Source: Otis tarda
Taxonomy: Eukaryota > Chordata > Aves > Otidiformes > Otididae
Direction: 5' to 3'
Assembly: GCA_026413225.1 (NCBI GenBank)
Contig: CM048552.1
Coordinates: 195,065,553 to 195,129,552, forward strand
DNA: 64,000 bases
A program made the translations under genes and the position numbers. This document shows, in pieces, positions 12,441 to 27,577 of this stretch (position 1 is the stretch's first letter; each line of letters opens with the position of its first letter). Below the pieces are notes generated by a model. The model was not told where the DNA came from. It was given only the letters and a program-made list of their open reading frames with translations, and made no database searches.

Positions 12441-13889
12441 TAGTAACAACTTCAGTAGGAGGAAAAGAATGGGAAAGCAGAAAATCTGGAGGGGAAAGAG
12501 GAGCTCCAGCAAGACCCAAAAAAACCCTGCAGACTGCGTATTTTGAAGGAGAGGTTAATGTGCTGAGCTGGGACCCAAACCCCAGCTCACTCTCCTGTGG
12601 GCCTTAGGGGACATGTGTAAGTGATGGCCTCTAATTGCACCAAGCTCCACTTTCCCTGGATAAACACTGTGATGGCTGGTTACAGCTGTATGGGGGGGGG
12701 CACACAAACCTCCTGCTAAGGGGGAAGAGGGGGCTTCGTCCTCTGATCGTGCCTGGCTGATAGGCCAGACATTTCAGAGTGGTTCTCCGCATGTGTGGTG
12801 TGAGAGGGCCATGACACTGATGATGGTTTCCTGCATGGCTTGCTGGTTTGAGCACCTTGGGTCAGCCAGGCCCCCTGTCATGCTGTGAGCACCCACCGGC
12901 ACAGCTTTGGGTCAGCGCGGTCTGAGCCCAGTGGGTTGCCTACGGCTGCCTCGGGGGCACCTCTGTGCCCGCGGTTCCCCATGGGAGGGCACTCGCAGGT
13001 GTGCGCTATGGGCGAACCTGCGCCAGCCCAGCCTGCGTGGGCCTTGCTGGCTTCTGCCCACCACCACTGCTTTCGGGGCACAGACTCACTGGCGCAGCAC
13101 GGTAGTGAACACCTCAGCGCCTTCGATGATAGGTAGCAGTGTGCTCAGAAACAGGCGCTGGAAAAGGACTCCGTGCACTTTAAACTGCAAGGGAGCGAGA
13201 ATATAAATTTAAGGGGGTGTAAACAGCAGGAAAAAAGGAGGAATTTTTTAGGGCAGTCTGGGAAGGCAGGACTGCATAATGGGCTGAAATTGAGCAAGCA
13301 AAAAAAGACATACTGCTTCTGAGGGTGGGTTTCCAGAGCTGTGCATCATCCCGCAGTGAGCTGCGTGACCTGCCGTGGACAGCCCCACTGGGGCAGGTGG
13401 CCAGGGCTGCAGGGTGGGTGAAACGATGGCAGGAGCGTTGCCATTGCTTCATACAGCTATGCAAGGCTGGAAAAAAGTTATTTACCAGCCACACAGTAGG
13501 TTTAGAAGGGTGGCCATGATTATTTTTTTAAATGCTCGGATTTTAGGCTCTTGCGTTATCACTAAAAGGGGAAGAGAGGAGCCCCTACGGAACAGCGGCC
13601 GTGCTCGTCCTGGTCCCTGGACAGAGCTCAGCCCTGGGCTACCAGGGTGTTCCAGTTACTGTATCATCACACATGGGATTGTTCCTTCTGGTTGACAACC
13701 AAATAAATAGACCCTGGGTCTCAACTAGCACTGTAGCCTACAAAAAAGTAAATAAATATGTCTTTCATAACCACTACTTGTGCTTGGTCAGAGTTTACCA
13801 GCAACAGTTTCCACACTCTCTTTCCCCATCCCATCCATAGTCACCACGTACAGAAGGAAAAACCCTACCCCTCTAACCCAAGGGAGAGA

Positions 13890-14038
13890 AGAGGAAGGAA
13901 GGAAGGAAGAAAAACAAAACAAAACAAAACAAAACAAAACCACAACCCCACAACAACCATCATCCCCCCCCAAAAAAAAAAAACAACAAAAAAAAACACC
14001 AAAACCAAAAACACACCACAACCCCCCCCCCCCCCCCC
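13890..14038. repeat. Strand-asymmetric simple-repeat block: (GGAA)n, (AAAAC)n, A runs and C17
   Basis: About 150 bases are almost free of T, and after the opening GGAA part are almost free of G as well. They comprise GGAA repeats (from about 13890), six AAAAC units (about 13911-13940), mixed A/C sequence with a 12-base A run, and a run of 17 C at 14022-14038. Open frames across it on both strands are artefacts of composition. Confidence 0.9.
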
Positions 14039-14777
14039 AGACACAGTTTTGACAAAAGCTATTGGCCTCTGCTGCTGCAAAGTACTCATCACCCCAGCAC
14101 ATCTGCTCTAAGCCATGGCTGACCCCTTCCTTCCCAGCTTTCTCCTTCCAGCTCTGCTCCTTCACCTCCCCAGACAGCAGGAAGCTGTGGCATTTTGTGA
14201 CACACAATGTACAGACTGACCAAGGCTACAGTTTTCCCAGCCTGTTCTTTCCTATTTATTTGAGTCCTCAACATGCAGAGCCGACAAGGCCCAATTTCCT
14301 AGCTGTGCCCTTGCTGCTCCCCCAGCCGCCTGTCTGCTTGGCCTGGCAGCCCTGGTGCTGGCATCGCCAGTGGCAGAAGGGAGCAGATGCCAGGAAAGCA
14401 AAGCGGCCTTGTCCCAGACTGAGTTAGACCCCTGGCACATTTGGTGGGGTTTTTTTGGTCTCATGGGGATGGTGTCTGCTCAAGTGAGAAGGGTCCCTAT
14501 GTAGAGGGCAGTGGGAACAGTGCAGCCACTTACTGAGTTATGTGCTCAAAATGCTTAACTGGTAACCATGAATCCCACTGAAACTGTCACTTGCTGCAAA
14601 GCATTTGGCATTATTTGGAAAGGGGGAGCATGTTGGGGCCAGGGGCTCTGCCCCTCCACCTGTGGCTCCCCAGCCACCCCTTTCCCCTCGAAGAAGCCCC
14701 CCTCAGACTTGTCCCTGCCGGGGCACAGCGTTCAGCCACGTAAATTGTTTTTACTGTTATTCTTTAAAAATACAGCC

Positions 14778-14793
14778 AAAAAAAAAAAAAAAA
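14778..14793. repeat. Poly(A) run, 16 bases
   Basis: An uninterrupted A run just beyond the inferred SHISA2 3' end. No transposon body is recognisable beside it. Confidence 0.8.
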
Positions 14794-14917
14794 TCCATTT
14801 TTGCCAGGGTCTGGAGAACTGGGCTGGTCAGATGTGCTCTTGTAGACAAAGTAGAGCACTGACTGAAGAAAGAAACCGATAACAAAGCAAACAAAAACAA
14901 AGCCACACCATAAAGTA

Positions 14918-14923
14918 TTTATT
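14918..14923 (-). promoter_or_regulatory. SHISA2: Candidate polyadenylation signal for SHISA2
   Basis: tttatt on the given strand is AATAAA on the - strand, in an AT-rich context downstream of the SHISA2 stop. A second candidate lies at 15075-15080. Either could be used. Confidence 0.4.
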
Positions 14924-15836
14924 AAGAAACAAAGGAGGCTTTTTTCTTCATTTGTAAGAAACACTTTAAAGCAAGTGCCCTTTCAGAAATTTAAAAGCTA
15001 TATCAAATGGTAACATTGGTTTTACATTATTGTACATGACATTAAAAAAAACCCCCACATCTCACAAACTTCCTTTTATTACAACTCAGGTTTCTCTGCC
15101 TTCAGTTGTAAATTAAATTTCTACAGAATTAAATTTAACTTATTTTTTTTTTTAACAAGTAAACAATATACAAAGAGATTCACCTGAATTTCATAGGTCA
15201 GAGGAGGTGTCCTTGCCAGGGCGCGTGTGAGGCAGACAGCGCGCTGGCAGTGGGGGACGGGAGCTGCCTTGGCGCGCAGCTGGGGATGCTCACGCGCACA
15301 GGGATGGGCTTCGCTTTGGGCCATGCAGCCACAGACTGGATCCCACCCAGGGCCAGCTCCGGGATCCCACCGCCAGCTCCTGCCGAAGCCCCCAGCGCCC
15401 TACAGCATCTGGGCCCCTAATGCAGACCCGGCTTTGCAAGGTCAGCGTGACTGAGCTGCTTCACTTGCCTCAAACAAAATTTGGGAAGGTAGAAACCTAA
15501 TGTTCCATGAGACCCGTGGGCAGGCGAAGGCCTTTGAAGATCCCACAGCACGGTGCTGCGCGGGCAGGGCAGAGTGGGCACCCAATGCCTCCCACAGCCG
15601 GACGCTGCCTCGCCAAAGCCGGGGTCTCCTAAGCCAGTCTGCCTGCCCAGGCCCTGAGTGGGGCGAGGGCAGCCAGGAACAGCGGATTCGGGATAAATTA
15701 CCTATTCATTTTCCTGTGTTGGTGGTCAAACCATTCCTGCCCGCTGCAGACTGCCTCTGTGTGTGTGGCATGTTTACGAGTAAACCATTGGCTCTGGCAA
15801 CGCTTCAGCACAGATACGTAATTTAAAAACAGACAT

Positions 15837-15859
15837 AAAAAAAAAAAAAAAAAAAAAAA
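15837..15859. repeat. Poly(A) run, 23 bases
   Basis: A homopolymer within the probable SHISA2 3' UTR. On the transcribed strand it is a U23 tract. Confidence 0.85.
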
Positions 15860-17129
15860 GTAGTATCACAGTTATTGCTCCATACTGATACAGTATCAGA
15901 CAATAAGAAACCTCTTTATCGGCTCTGGTCTGGTTACAGTGATTGCCCGGTTTTGGCACACAGCCCCCAGCCCTCTCTTGCTGCGTTTCAGCTGAAGAAC
16001 CAATGGATAGAAAGACACAGACCAAGTTTTTCAAGACGCAAACCCAGCCTTAAGTAGTTTGTTGCATCCAGGGCGATATATATTGCCATGAGCACCATCT
16101 GATTATTCCCAGCACGCTGTTGCCTCTTCAGCCCAGAGAGGTATTTTTTTTTTTCCCCAGACAAAGCAAAGCAAGACAGAGCCAGCAGCTCCAGAGCAAA
16201 AAGTGTCCCATCCCACCCGGCATTGTGCCTCCTCCCCGACCCCCATGGCATCACGGGGAGCTGCAAGCACCCTCATCCTTTGGTTGGGCCTTTTTCCGTA
16301 TTTTTAAATACAGCTGTGCCTCCCTCATCCCCAGCCCCATGGGTAAAGAAAAAAAGGGGATGGGTTTCAAACCTGTGCCAGCCCCAGGTTGGGGCGGCTC
16401 TGCACGACCCCCATGGAGGAGGGCTGGGGGTGGGCTGGCGGGAGGACAAAGCCCACTTTCTTATGATCAGACTCAATCGCAAGCAGGGGTTAGGGCTGAC
16501 AGCTTCGTGCGCATTCGCACGGGTTTACTGTTTCATGGGAAGTGAGGTTAAATCAGGCGTGTTCGGAGCCACAATCCGACCTTTCTCTGCACCGGCAGTT
16601 CCAGCTCAGATGCCGTTAGCTGCACCAAGAGCTCTGCTGAGCGTCAGCCAGAGCAAGCACCTCGTACCCTGTTTTTCGTTAAAAGTTCACAAAGAGAAAG
16701 TCTGTGCAAACCACTACTGGGTCCTGATCTTGAGGCAAAACCAAATCAAGAAGGGTTTCAAGCGCACTGGAAGGAAGAGCCGAATAATTCGCAAGACCAC
16801 GGACAAAGAAAACTGGTCTTTGCAAGACTAAGCCTTGCTTGGCATTGCACCCTGAACTGGGGGTGCGTAAGAAACTGGCGGGGGCCGGTACCAGCACCCG
16901 GCACGCAGGGATTGCACGGTTCGGCTCGCGGCTGTGATTGCGTGCAAAGCAACAGGAAACGTCATGAGGGAGCTGGGAGAGGAGAAAAGAGATTTCTTAA
17001 GTACTGCGGCCTTGTACAGTGTAACAAAACTCTTTCCTAGGAATTAATCAGGCAAATACTTCTGACCATGTCATACCTGAAGGGCACTTAATGGCTCCGG
17101 CATTTATCTCGCAAGTACAGTGATGTGAA

Positions 17130-17141
17130 ATGCATATGCAT
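17130..17141. promoter_or_regulatory. Perfect MORE-type POU dimer site (ATGCATATGCAT)
   Basis: The 12-bp palindrome ATGCATATGCAT matches exactly the published MORE sequence bound by Oct1/Oct4 POU homodimers. It is embedded in a 16-bp perfect palindrome (17128-17143, AAATGCATATGCATTT) about 265 bp past the SHISA2 stop. The match is seen directly. That it functions, or regulates SHISA2, is inference. Confidence 0.5.
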
Positions 17142-17405
17142 TTTCAGCGTAATCCTTCGCCGCTGTAAATCACGCGCTGGAATGAGAGCGTATCTGGCAG
17201 CGTTAATTCAGAGAGATCATCCTACAGTTTCTGGCAACGGACCCCGATGAAAATAAATGGTTTATAAACACCGTCTGACATGCATGAGCCTTTAAAATTA
17301 TTTACAAGTGATGTTCTGGGAGCTTTGTTCCGAGGAAGTATTTCTCCTCCGTTCAGTTTAGATATTAAAATCTGCCGGGTGGGGAGAGGGAGGAAGGTGT
17401 CAGCG

Positions 17406-20434
<3,029 letters not shown>

Positions 20435-20633
20435 TCAGGACCGGTCGGGCGGCGCCCCGCTACTCGCTACGGCCTCCCCGCCGCGCCGGGCCGGCCCGCG
20501 CCCATGGGCGAGGGCAGGCGGGTGGGGGTGCGAGCCTCCGCCCGCCCGGGGGGCGCCCAGCCGCCGCCGTGCGCCCCGTCCAGCACCGCCGGCTCCGATA
20601 ACGGGGGGGCGGGAGGAGCGTCGCGCCCCGCCC

Positions 20634-20638
20634 TTATA
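20634..20638 (-). promoter_or_regulatory. SHISA2: TATA-like box of SHISA2
   Basis: The - strand reads CCTATAAGGGCGGGG, a TATA-type element within GC-rich DNA about 375 bp upstream of the ATG. It predicts a start site near 20605. Sp1-like GC boxes follow directly. Confidence 0.45.
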
Positions 20639-20658
20639 GGCAGCGGCGATGGCCTAGC

Positions 20659-20668
20659 GCGCATGCGC
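20659..20668. promoter_or_regulatory. SHISA2: NRF-1 palindromic site (GCGCATGCGC)
   Basis: A perfect GCGCATGCGC palindrome lies about 20 bp upstream (in gene sense) of the TATA-like box and beside CCCCGCCCC boxes. The sequence match is exact; occupancy is unknown. Confidence 0.55.
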
Positions 20669-21084
20669 CCGCCCCGCCCCTGCCCGACGGGGCGGCCCCG
20701 CGCCCCCTGCCCGCCGCCGAGGGGAGAAGCGGGCCCCGCGGCGCCACGCCTGAGCCTCGCTGTGCCCGCGTCCGACGGGCGTTACCCCCGCCCGAAACCT
20801 ATTCCCTGCTCCACCCCCCCCTCAAAAAAACGGCCATCCGACCCCCCGCGGGGGGGGCGGTAGTCGGGCGCACGCCGCCAGCCGACACGCGTCCGCTCCG
20901 AATACGCGCGGTGCCTTTGCCTCCCGGCTGCCGCGCCGTCGGTGGCGGCGCGGGGAAAGGCGCTGGGATGCTCTTCCGAACTCGTGCAGGCTGCTGAAGC
21001 GTCCAGAAAGTTTGGGTTTTCTTTCTCCCTAAACATCAGTTCGCATATTGCCCACCAAAACTTGTGCTTCCAACAGACATGATC

Positions 21085-21089
<5 letters not shown>

Positions 21090-21119
<30 letters not shown>
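21090..21119. repeat. Poly(A) run, 30 bases
   Basis: The longest uninterrupted homopolymer in the window, about 450 bp upstream of the SHISA2 TATA-like box. No LINE or retrocopy body is recognisable next to it. Confidence 0.9.
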
Positions 21120-21121
<2 letters not shown>

Positions 21122-22564
21122 AAACCTTATTTTAATAAAAGGCAGAAAAGGGGTAGCTGTGATAACTGCCACTGCTTTTCAGTCCTGCTGCAAAGTCATT
21201 TCACTACAAGGAAGGCGACTGCAAAGTTGTGTTTATTTCTTCCATCCCTGTCATAGCCATCCTTTCCTCTCCATTTTCATCCCTCTCTTTTATTCTCACA
21301 CTTTTCAGCCGCTCCGAGCCTTTCAGAGTGGCATTAGTCCAGAGCAGCGCATTCTGGTCAAGTCACCACAGAGCTAACGGCATTTTGGCCCCTCGCCTTG
21401 GACGCTGCTCCCAGCCAGTTATTTCCCAGCCGCATCCGTTTCCCAGCTCACCCCTCAGCCAGAGCCACCCCACTGGGCAGGCAGGGCACAGAGGTGGCAC
21501 CCACACACCTCACCCCTTTACCCCGCAGAGGATGAGTAACCCGGAGCAGCCAATCTTTGGGAAAGCTTGCCGTTATCAAGATGAAAAGCAGGATTGCAGC
21601 GGGACGGGTTCTGCATTGCCCATTGTGCCCCAGCTGGATGGGCGAGAAGAAACTTGCAGGGATTTGAACGATGGAGCGCAGGATGTTCCATCCGAAAACA
21701 TCGATGAGCAGCTGCCCAGAGCTGTCGGCTCTAGCCTGCTTGGTCTGGGGCGAGGGGCACACCATGGACAGGTGCCATCGCTGACGGATTTCGGTACAGT
21801 CAGCTCGCAGCACCCGGAGCACCCATCGCCCAAGAGGCCCCAGTGCTGTGGGTCCACATGGAGGCCTGGCAAGGGAAGGGGACCGTCTGGGGCAGAAGTC
21901 AAGACCAGAAGCTCCTCTCGGTTGTTAAATGCCATCATTCACAGAGCTCTTCCTGTAAGATCACTTTCTTTAAGTCAGATAGTTTCATAATAAGAAAAGT
22001 AACTTCTTGATTCTTTTACACACGGCAAGAAAAACGCTTTCCCAGCCCCATCCTTCGAGTCGATGGCGCCACTGATACTCAGTCAGGTGGATCTCTTTCA
22101 ACAGCAGCCTGTTAGAAGCCAGTCTACTTTTTTTTCTGCCTACCCATACGTATTCCCAGTTAGGAGCTTTGATCACAACAAAATACCAGCACCAGATCCC
22201 TGGCAGCGATTATCCAGAACAGGTACTTCATGTATTCAAGCTCAGAATTTGCCTTGACTTGTCCGAGTCAAACCAGAGACGACAGCGCACCTCACTGAGC
22301 TTTCGTAAAACTTGGGACATCGGGCACTTTGCAAAATGCTTTTGAATGTAGTTAGCGACAGGCTAATTAGCAAAGATTTATTTTTTTTCTAGCTGTCTTT
22401 ACAAGCTGATCCTTATGTGTCCTTACTGTAACAAAGGCATTTTAGCTGGCTTGGTACTGCAGTCCCTCTACAGATGGGAGTTTTTAAAAAAGTGTGCTTT
22501 GCTTTCCGTCGGTTTGCAGGCCTCATTTGCTAAAGCTCCTTGCTAACACAACTGCTTCCATGTT

Positions 22565-22613
22565 AAATGAACAAAAACCAAAACAAAACAAAAAGCAAAC
22601 AAAAAAAAAAAAC
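22565..22613. repeat. A/C-rich low-complexity tract
   Basis: A run of AAAACC/AAAAC-type units ending in a 12-base A run, almost free of T and G. It is one of several similar tracts in the window. Confidence 0.75.
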
Positions 22614-24327
22614 CTCTTAGAAATAGGAAAGGCACGGAAAGTGGGATAATACAGAAGCAGCCAACCTTTTGTCCTTAACAGCTCCCAGTTCAACACGGGG
22701 AAAGCAAAGACGCCTCACCTCGAGCCTGAGCTGCTGAACGGGTCACAGTGAGGAACCGCAAACATTTGTTGGCGCTGGCCAAGCCAGCGTGTACTGGACA
22801 GGAAGGGAAGAAGAGAAAGGGCAAATGAGAGGAAGCTGTAACAATAATAAGTAAGCAGCAGCAGTTTCTCTCCCTCCCCCTTGGGTGTCCATCTTACAAA
22901 TTCTCCAAGATAAAGCAGACCCATCACCTTATTCTGTGTCTCTGTGTGTTTTGGTTGGAGCCTCTTTAGAGCTAGGAAAGGGAAAACCCTACGACACAGC
23001 TGTCCAAGCTGCCCTCAGCCTCCATGGGTGCGTAAGCAGCTCTTACCATTCGGGATGTTTTGCTTTCCCTGTCGTATTTCCAACCCATGCTCTGCCACTT
23101 GCCATTCCCTTGACTGTAAAAGGGACACAAGACTGGCAGCAACTCCCATCCCCTTTTCCTTTCAACCCACTGGAGATAAACTTTTGAGGGTGGATGGATG
23201 CTGTCTTCTCTTCCCCTTTGGGATATTCAGTTTCATTCTTGGTACTTGGGTACAAGAGCGATTACCTGCTTTTCATTGCCCAGTCCTGGATGCCAAATAG
23301 GCATTTGCGTACCTTTTGTTATATTTAGCTAGCATATCTGCCGTTACATCATCACTGTCAAACAATTTTGCAACCTCAGAAACCTTGAAAATCTGGATTC
23401 AGGAATTACTTCGGCTCTGCAGTTGTGCCCACAATGTCGCAAATCAGGACTGTAAATCAAAACTCCTAACTTGAAGTCTTCTCTCGCCCTTCTCCCAGGG
23501 AATAGCTAGCGTTCATCATCACGGTACTATCGTTTAGATCACTTGGCACGTAAAAGCCAGGCCACGCTTACCGCAAGAGCTGGATTTTATTGTAGTTTGT
23601 ACACTTACATATTGCAGCTTAACACTTCATCAGGAGAGATTCTTCTTCCTGGTAATATAAAATAATGGAATCAATTCCTGTCTGAGAGCCAAGCTGAGTA
23701 TGTAGGGGTTTAGTTACTTTAAAAAAAAAAAAACCTGTTTGTTTTGCTGTTTGGTTTTTTTTTTTAAACTTATAAACAAATCACCTTGGAGTCAGAAATC
23801 CCCACATCTTCTACCTTTATCCTGGCAAAGTTGCTTCTTGGGTAAAACTGTGTTTTCCGCCGATAGAGCAATGCCTTGCTGCCCCCGTGTGAAGTTTGTG
23901 GGAAGGGTAGCGTTGCTAAAACACCATTGCTATGGGTTTCGTACGGAGAACCGCTGTAACCAAGAGTGCGGTCCTTACTGACAGGTTATACCAACGCCAT
24001 TTCCCAGGTGAGGATGGTTACCAGAATATATGAGCTTAACTTCATAGGGTTTCCTTCTCTTCCTGCCCTGGTTATTAGCTACCTTTTACACCAGTGGAGC
24101 TATACCTGTGGTAAATGTTATTTAAACACCACCAGTGCATTTAAAGGCCCGCGCTGCTACTCCGATCGTGGTATTACTTGCATAAACCAGACTGGTTTTT
24201 ATTTCCGCTTAGGGAATGTATTTAATATCTACATTTTAAAATACACATGTATTCATAGCAGAAAGGCTTTTCTTTTATTGGCTCTCATTTCCTGGAAAAT
24301 AATTAGAACAAGATGACGCAAGGGGGG

Positions 24328-24344
24328 AAAAAAAAAAAAAAAAA
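24328..24344. repeat. Poly(A) run, 17 bases
   Basis: A homopolymer preceded by six G. It is a simple repeat with no associated element seen. Confidence 0.8.
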
Positions 24345-25397
24345 TCTCTCAGACAGAGTCAAAGGACTCTAAAATAACCTTGAATGAAATGAGACGAAGT
24401 TCGCACGCTCCTTAAGGGTTGGGCTGTGAATCTGTGGCAGCTGCACTGGCACCAGGCACGTTAATACGCAAAGATTCGGCTTCTGCTATCAGTGCTGGCT
24501 GTCTCGGCGTACACAGAAGTCACACCAGACATCAGCGCTGGCACCACATTATCACAGCCAACACGGACACCTCCACCAGCTGGCTCCAAAGTGCCCCGCG
24601 GTCTCGATAAAGGGGTTAAGGAACGCAGGCTGGGGGGGTGAGGTGACCGGGTGAGAGTGTCAGTAAGTGCCGGGGGACATCTCCCTCCAAATTCACAGGG
24701 GCAACACTGCAACAGGTTAAGGAGGAGGCTGTTTCTCTAAAAGTTGAAAAGAATTTTAGCTTTTTTCCCCCTCCTCAGACAAAGAGAGAGGAAGAATTAC
24801 TGATTGTGGACTACATCCATCTTTCCACAGCCTGCCCTCCCAGTGAGGCTGGCCAATTTGACAAGGCATCATTATTATAAAGTTATTTCCATTGAAAAAA
24901 ACAAAAACCCCACAGCACGGGAACTTGCTACATTCACACTCCAGTTTACGCTGCACAGCATAAAGCATAACTGTTTTATCGAATCCAGGAAGAGAAACAG
25001 AATTAATGCCAGAGCACAAGGATTTACGCACAATGTAGCGAAAGCAGCACTGCTGTGCAGCTGTAGCCCAGATTGCTGTCTGTGCAGTAAGATTAGTGAG
25101 CTCCAGACAAGAAAAAACTGCTTCTCCTTTTGGTACGGTTCAATGGGATTTAAACTACAATTTAATTTGCAGTTTTCAATTTTATGTAGGGATTATCAGT
25201 GCAGATGAACAAGAAGCAGCAACTTGGTGCAGAAAATTAACAATATTGATGAGAGTATTGTCTAGATCAGGACATTTTTTTAATACTGCTTACAAAAGAA
25301 GTTAAGAAAGACTGTATCTGCTTGCATCATTGCTATTTTACTTTACATCAATACTACAGATCAAATGTGACTTACCTTCAAGATGATACAGCCTAGC

Positions 25398-25550
25398 AAT
25401 CACAGAGTAGCTTGGGTTGGAAAGGACCTTCAAAGGTCATCCAGTCCAACCCCCCTGCAAGGAGCAGGGACATCTCCAACCAGATCAGGTTGCCCAGAGC
25501 CCCATCCAACCTGGCCTTGAATGTTCCAGGGATGAGGCATCCACCACCTT
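25398..25550 (-). mobile_element. CR1 LINE 3' fragment
   Basis: The reverse strand carries the CR1 3' end. Diagnostic blocks on the given strand are gggttggaaaggaccttc, agtccaacccccctgcaagg, gatcaggttgcccagagccc and catccaacctggccttgaat. The element's 3' end is at the left, where the octamer repeat is decayed. It is 5'-truncated at about 25550. Confidence 0.92.
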
Positions 25551-27557
25551 AATGAGGTTTTGCATTTAACCCCACTCCCCCTCCATTCTCAGGGCTAACT
25601 TTAAATGATACATCCACCTCCACAACAGTGTCTGGTTTTTAATGTTACTGTTTCTGTCACTGCTGGAATGCTATCACCATCCACCTTCCTGAGCCCACCA
25701 CCTTACGCAAAGTATCCCTTTTGCCCCAGTGCCTCTCAGCAGCTCTGAAGCCTGGCAAAACCCCATTAGCACAGCGGTGTGGGTATCACTGCGGCAGAGC
25801 AACAAATAAGAGCTGGACGGGCCGCTACGGCACGAGAAATAAAGCACAGGGAGAGGTGACGAGGAAGGTGACGCTTCTGAAGTGCAAAGTGACAAATTGC
25901 TCAGAAAAGCATTTCTAGCTAAATATTGTTACTAATACAGTACAGATTTAAGCTAATAGGCATTTGCATTAGACCTATACCTTCAGCATAGCAATTCTTG
26001 CTCTGCATAGGGCAACCTGGATGAGCTGCCACAGCCTCCCTGCGGTTGCAGTCACTTCTGCCCATCTCTGATACAAGCTGCAGGGTTGCTGCTGGCACTG
26101 GCAGAGCATAGCCATGCCTGAAGCCAACATAAACAACATGAAAAGCCTTTCCTCTTCACTCTCAGAGCAAAGCTCAGCATCAACTTCATTTTGCTACTGT
26201 GGGATCAAGTCTTGTGGCCTGTACTGCACAAGCTTAGCTAATGGCCAGAGCAGGTCTTGTCCCCAGGGACAAGGCTGGCTTCTGGTTTGGCTGCTGGAGG
26301 TATGCAAATCACCTGCCTGCTCACTGAAAGCTATTCTTGTAGTTTAAACATCATACTGCTACCGTGGGGGTAACAGCGATGGTAGCTGCAGTGAGCTCCT
26401 GCAGACAGCCACCAGCTCCCTTAGCAGCCAAAATAAAAGGGCAAAGAAGAGATGACCATTCCCATTTGAAACTGATGTAACGTGCATTGCTAGGACTCAT
26501 TTCTGTGGCATTAAGGCTAGCATGCTCCTTCCACTGTCATTTCTGTTGGTTCACTTTGCCCGGCCTGGTGCTAAATCAGAACCCCGTAGCTGCCTTTTGT
26601 GCTGCTGTTCAGGATAAAGGAGGCACCACGCTGGAGAGCTGCGCCAAGAGCTGCACAAAACAAAGGTGACGCGCTGGTAAGATACAGGTACGCACACCGT
26701 CACTCCTCCACCCATCTCCAGCAGAGATGGAGGGATGTCCCCACACTACCAAGGACTAGGGCGGTGCTGGCCTAACTGCTCACTGCCATTGCATCCATTT
26801 AGCTTTTGGGCCCACCCATTCCAAGCCTTTTTTTGAAAGGTAGACTTTTTTCCAGTCAGGACTCCTTTATCACACGTACCTTACTTTATCCCTGGTCAGA
26901 ACAGCAGCAGAAGTGTTTATGCTTAAAGGTTCAATTCCTTTACATATATGTTGATAAAGAAATAAAAGTAGTCAAAATAGCCCAGAAATACTAACACTGT
27001 TAACAGGATTAGAGGGTTTTGGTGTTTTTTCAGTTTAGAGTAGCTTCTACTTAGGTACTTAACCATGGATTTAATAGATAGGCTTTAGCTACCCACACAC
27101 CGTTTGTGCATATTTTTTTCCCCTCAAGGTTTCACTCAACTGCCAGTCTACTCAAGCTGCCTGTCACAATTTTTTTTTTTCTCCCATGAGAACTTACCCC
27201 CTTCTTCTCTTATTAAGAGGGTGTGTTATTTTTCAGAATTTGAAGTTTCATAAAATAAGTAGTCTGAGTATTTGTCAAGTCTATGTTTCTTTCCCTTTTT
27301 ACTGCACCATAGCGTCTGATCAAAACCTCATCATCCTAGCTTGATTTGTGACTGGGATCATCACCTCTGAAGCATATTTGGTTACCACAATGTGCCACAT
27401 TAAATACACAGAGCCAGCAAGGGATTTCTTGCCTGGGAGATATACATCAGCCTCTAATCAGAACTGGATTTTGGAAGCAATTACACGTTCTAGAAAGCTG
27501 CTGTCCTGCTGCTGCCCAAGCACACGCCGTAGAGTGACACCTGCATTGAAGAGGGGG

Positions 27558-27577
27558 AAAAAAAAAAAAAAAAAAAA
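27558..27577. repeat. Poly(A) run, 20 bases
   Basis: A homopolymer in AT-rich intergenic DNA. No flanking element is recognised. Confidence 0.8.

Larger units (their letters stand above)
7597..14897. other. Intergenic region between ATP8A2 and SHISA2 3' ends
   Basis: ATP8A2 (+) and SHISA2 (-) converge on this interval. I see no supported gene in it. It holds a direct repeat of about 13 bp at 8200-8229, a non-repetitive block at about 9270-9640 rich in homeodomain-like ATTA cores (possible conserved noncoding element), a LINE RT relic near 12.3 kb, a simple-repeat block at 13.89-14.04 kb and a 16-base A run at 14778-14793. Open frames up to about 140 codons lack recognisable domains, and several are low-complexity. 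Confidence 0.6.
14898..17405 (-). other. SHISA2: Probable 3' UTR of SHISA2
   Basis: No coding region follows the SHISA2 stop on the - strand. Reverse-strand AATAAA signals lie at 15075-15080 and 14918-14923, within an AT-rich stretch. The UTR would therefore run about 2.3-2.5 kb, ending near 15055 or 14898. The proximal 350 bases (17040-17400) look unusually structured and carry the POU palindrome at 17130-17141. A 23-base A run sits at 15837-15859. The extent is inferred from signals, not from transcripts. Confidence 0.45.

Noticed and set aside
13788-14207. Open frames through the (AAAAC)n/C17 block, giving Gly/Phe/Cys-rich peptides
   Set aside because: Translation of simple repeats; no support as genes.
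16223-16831. 202-codon + strand open frame
   Set aside because: Lies in the probable SHISA2 3' UTR with no recognisable family; treated as chance.
21090-21119. Poly(A) run as the tail of a processed pseudogene
   Set aside because: Upstream sequence is the GC-rich SHISA2 5' flank, with no gene-like sequence or target duplication seen.
21229-21990. 253-codon + strand open frame in the intergenic gap
   Set aside because: No domain, signal peptide or splice context I recognise, and biased Ser/Pro content. A translated search with no hits would confirm rejection; a conserved bird hit would reopen it.
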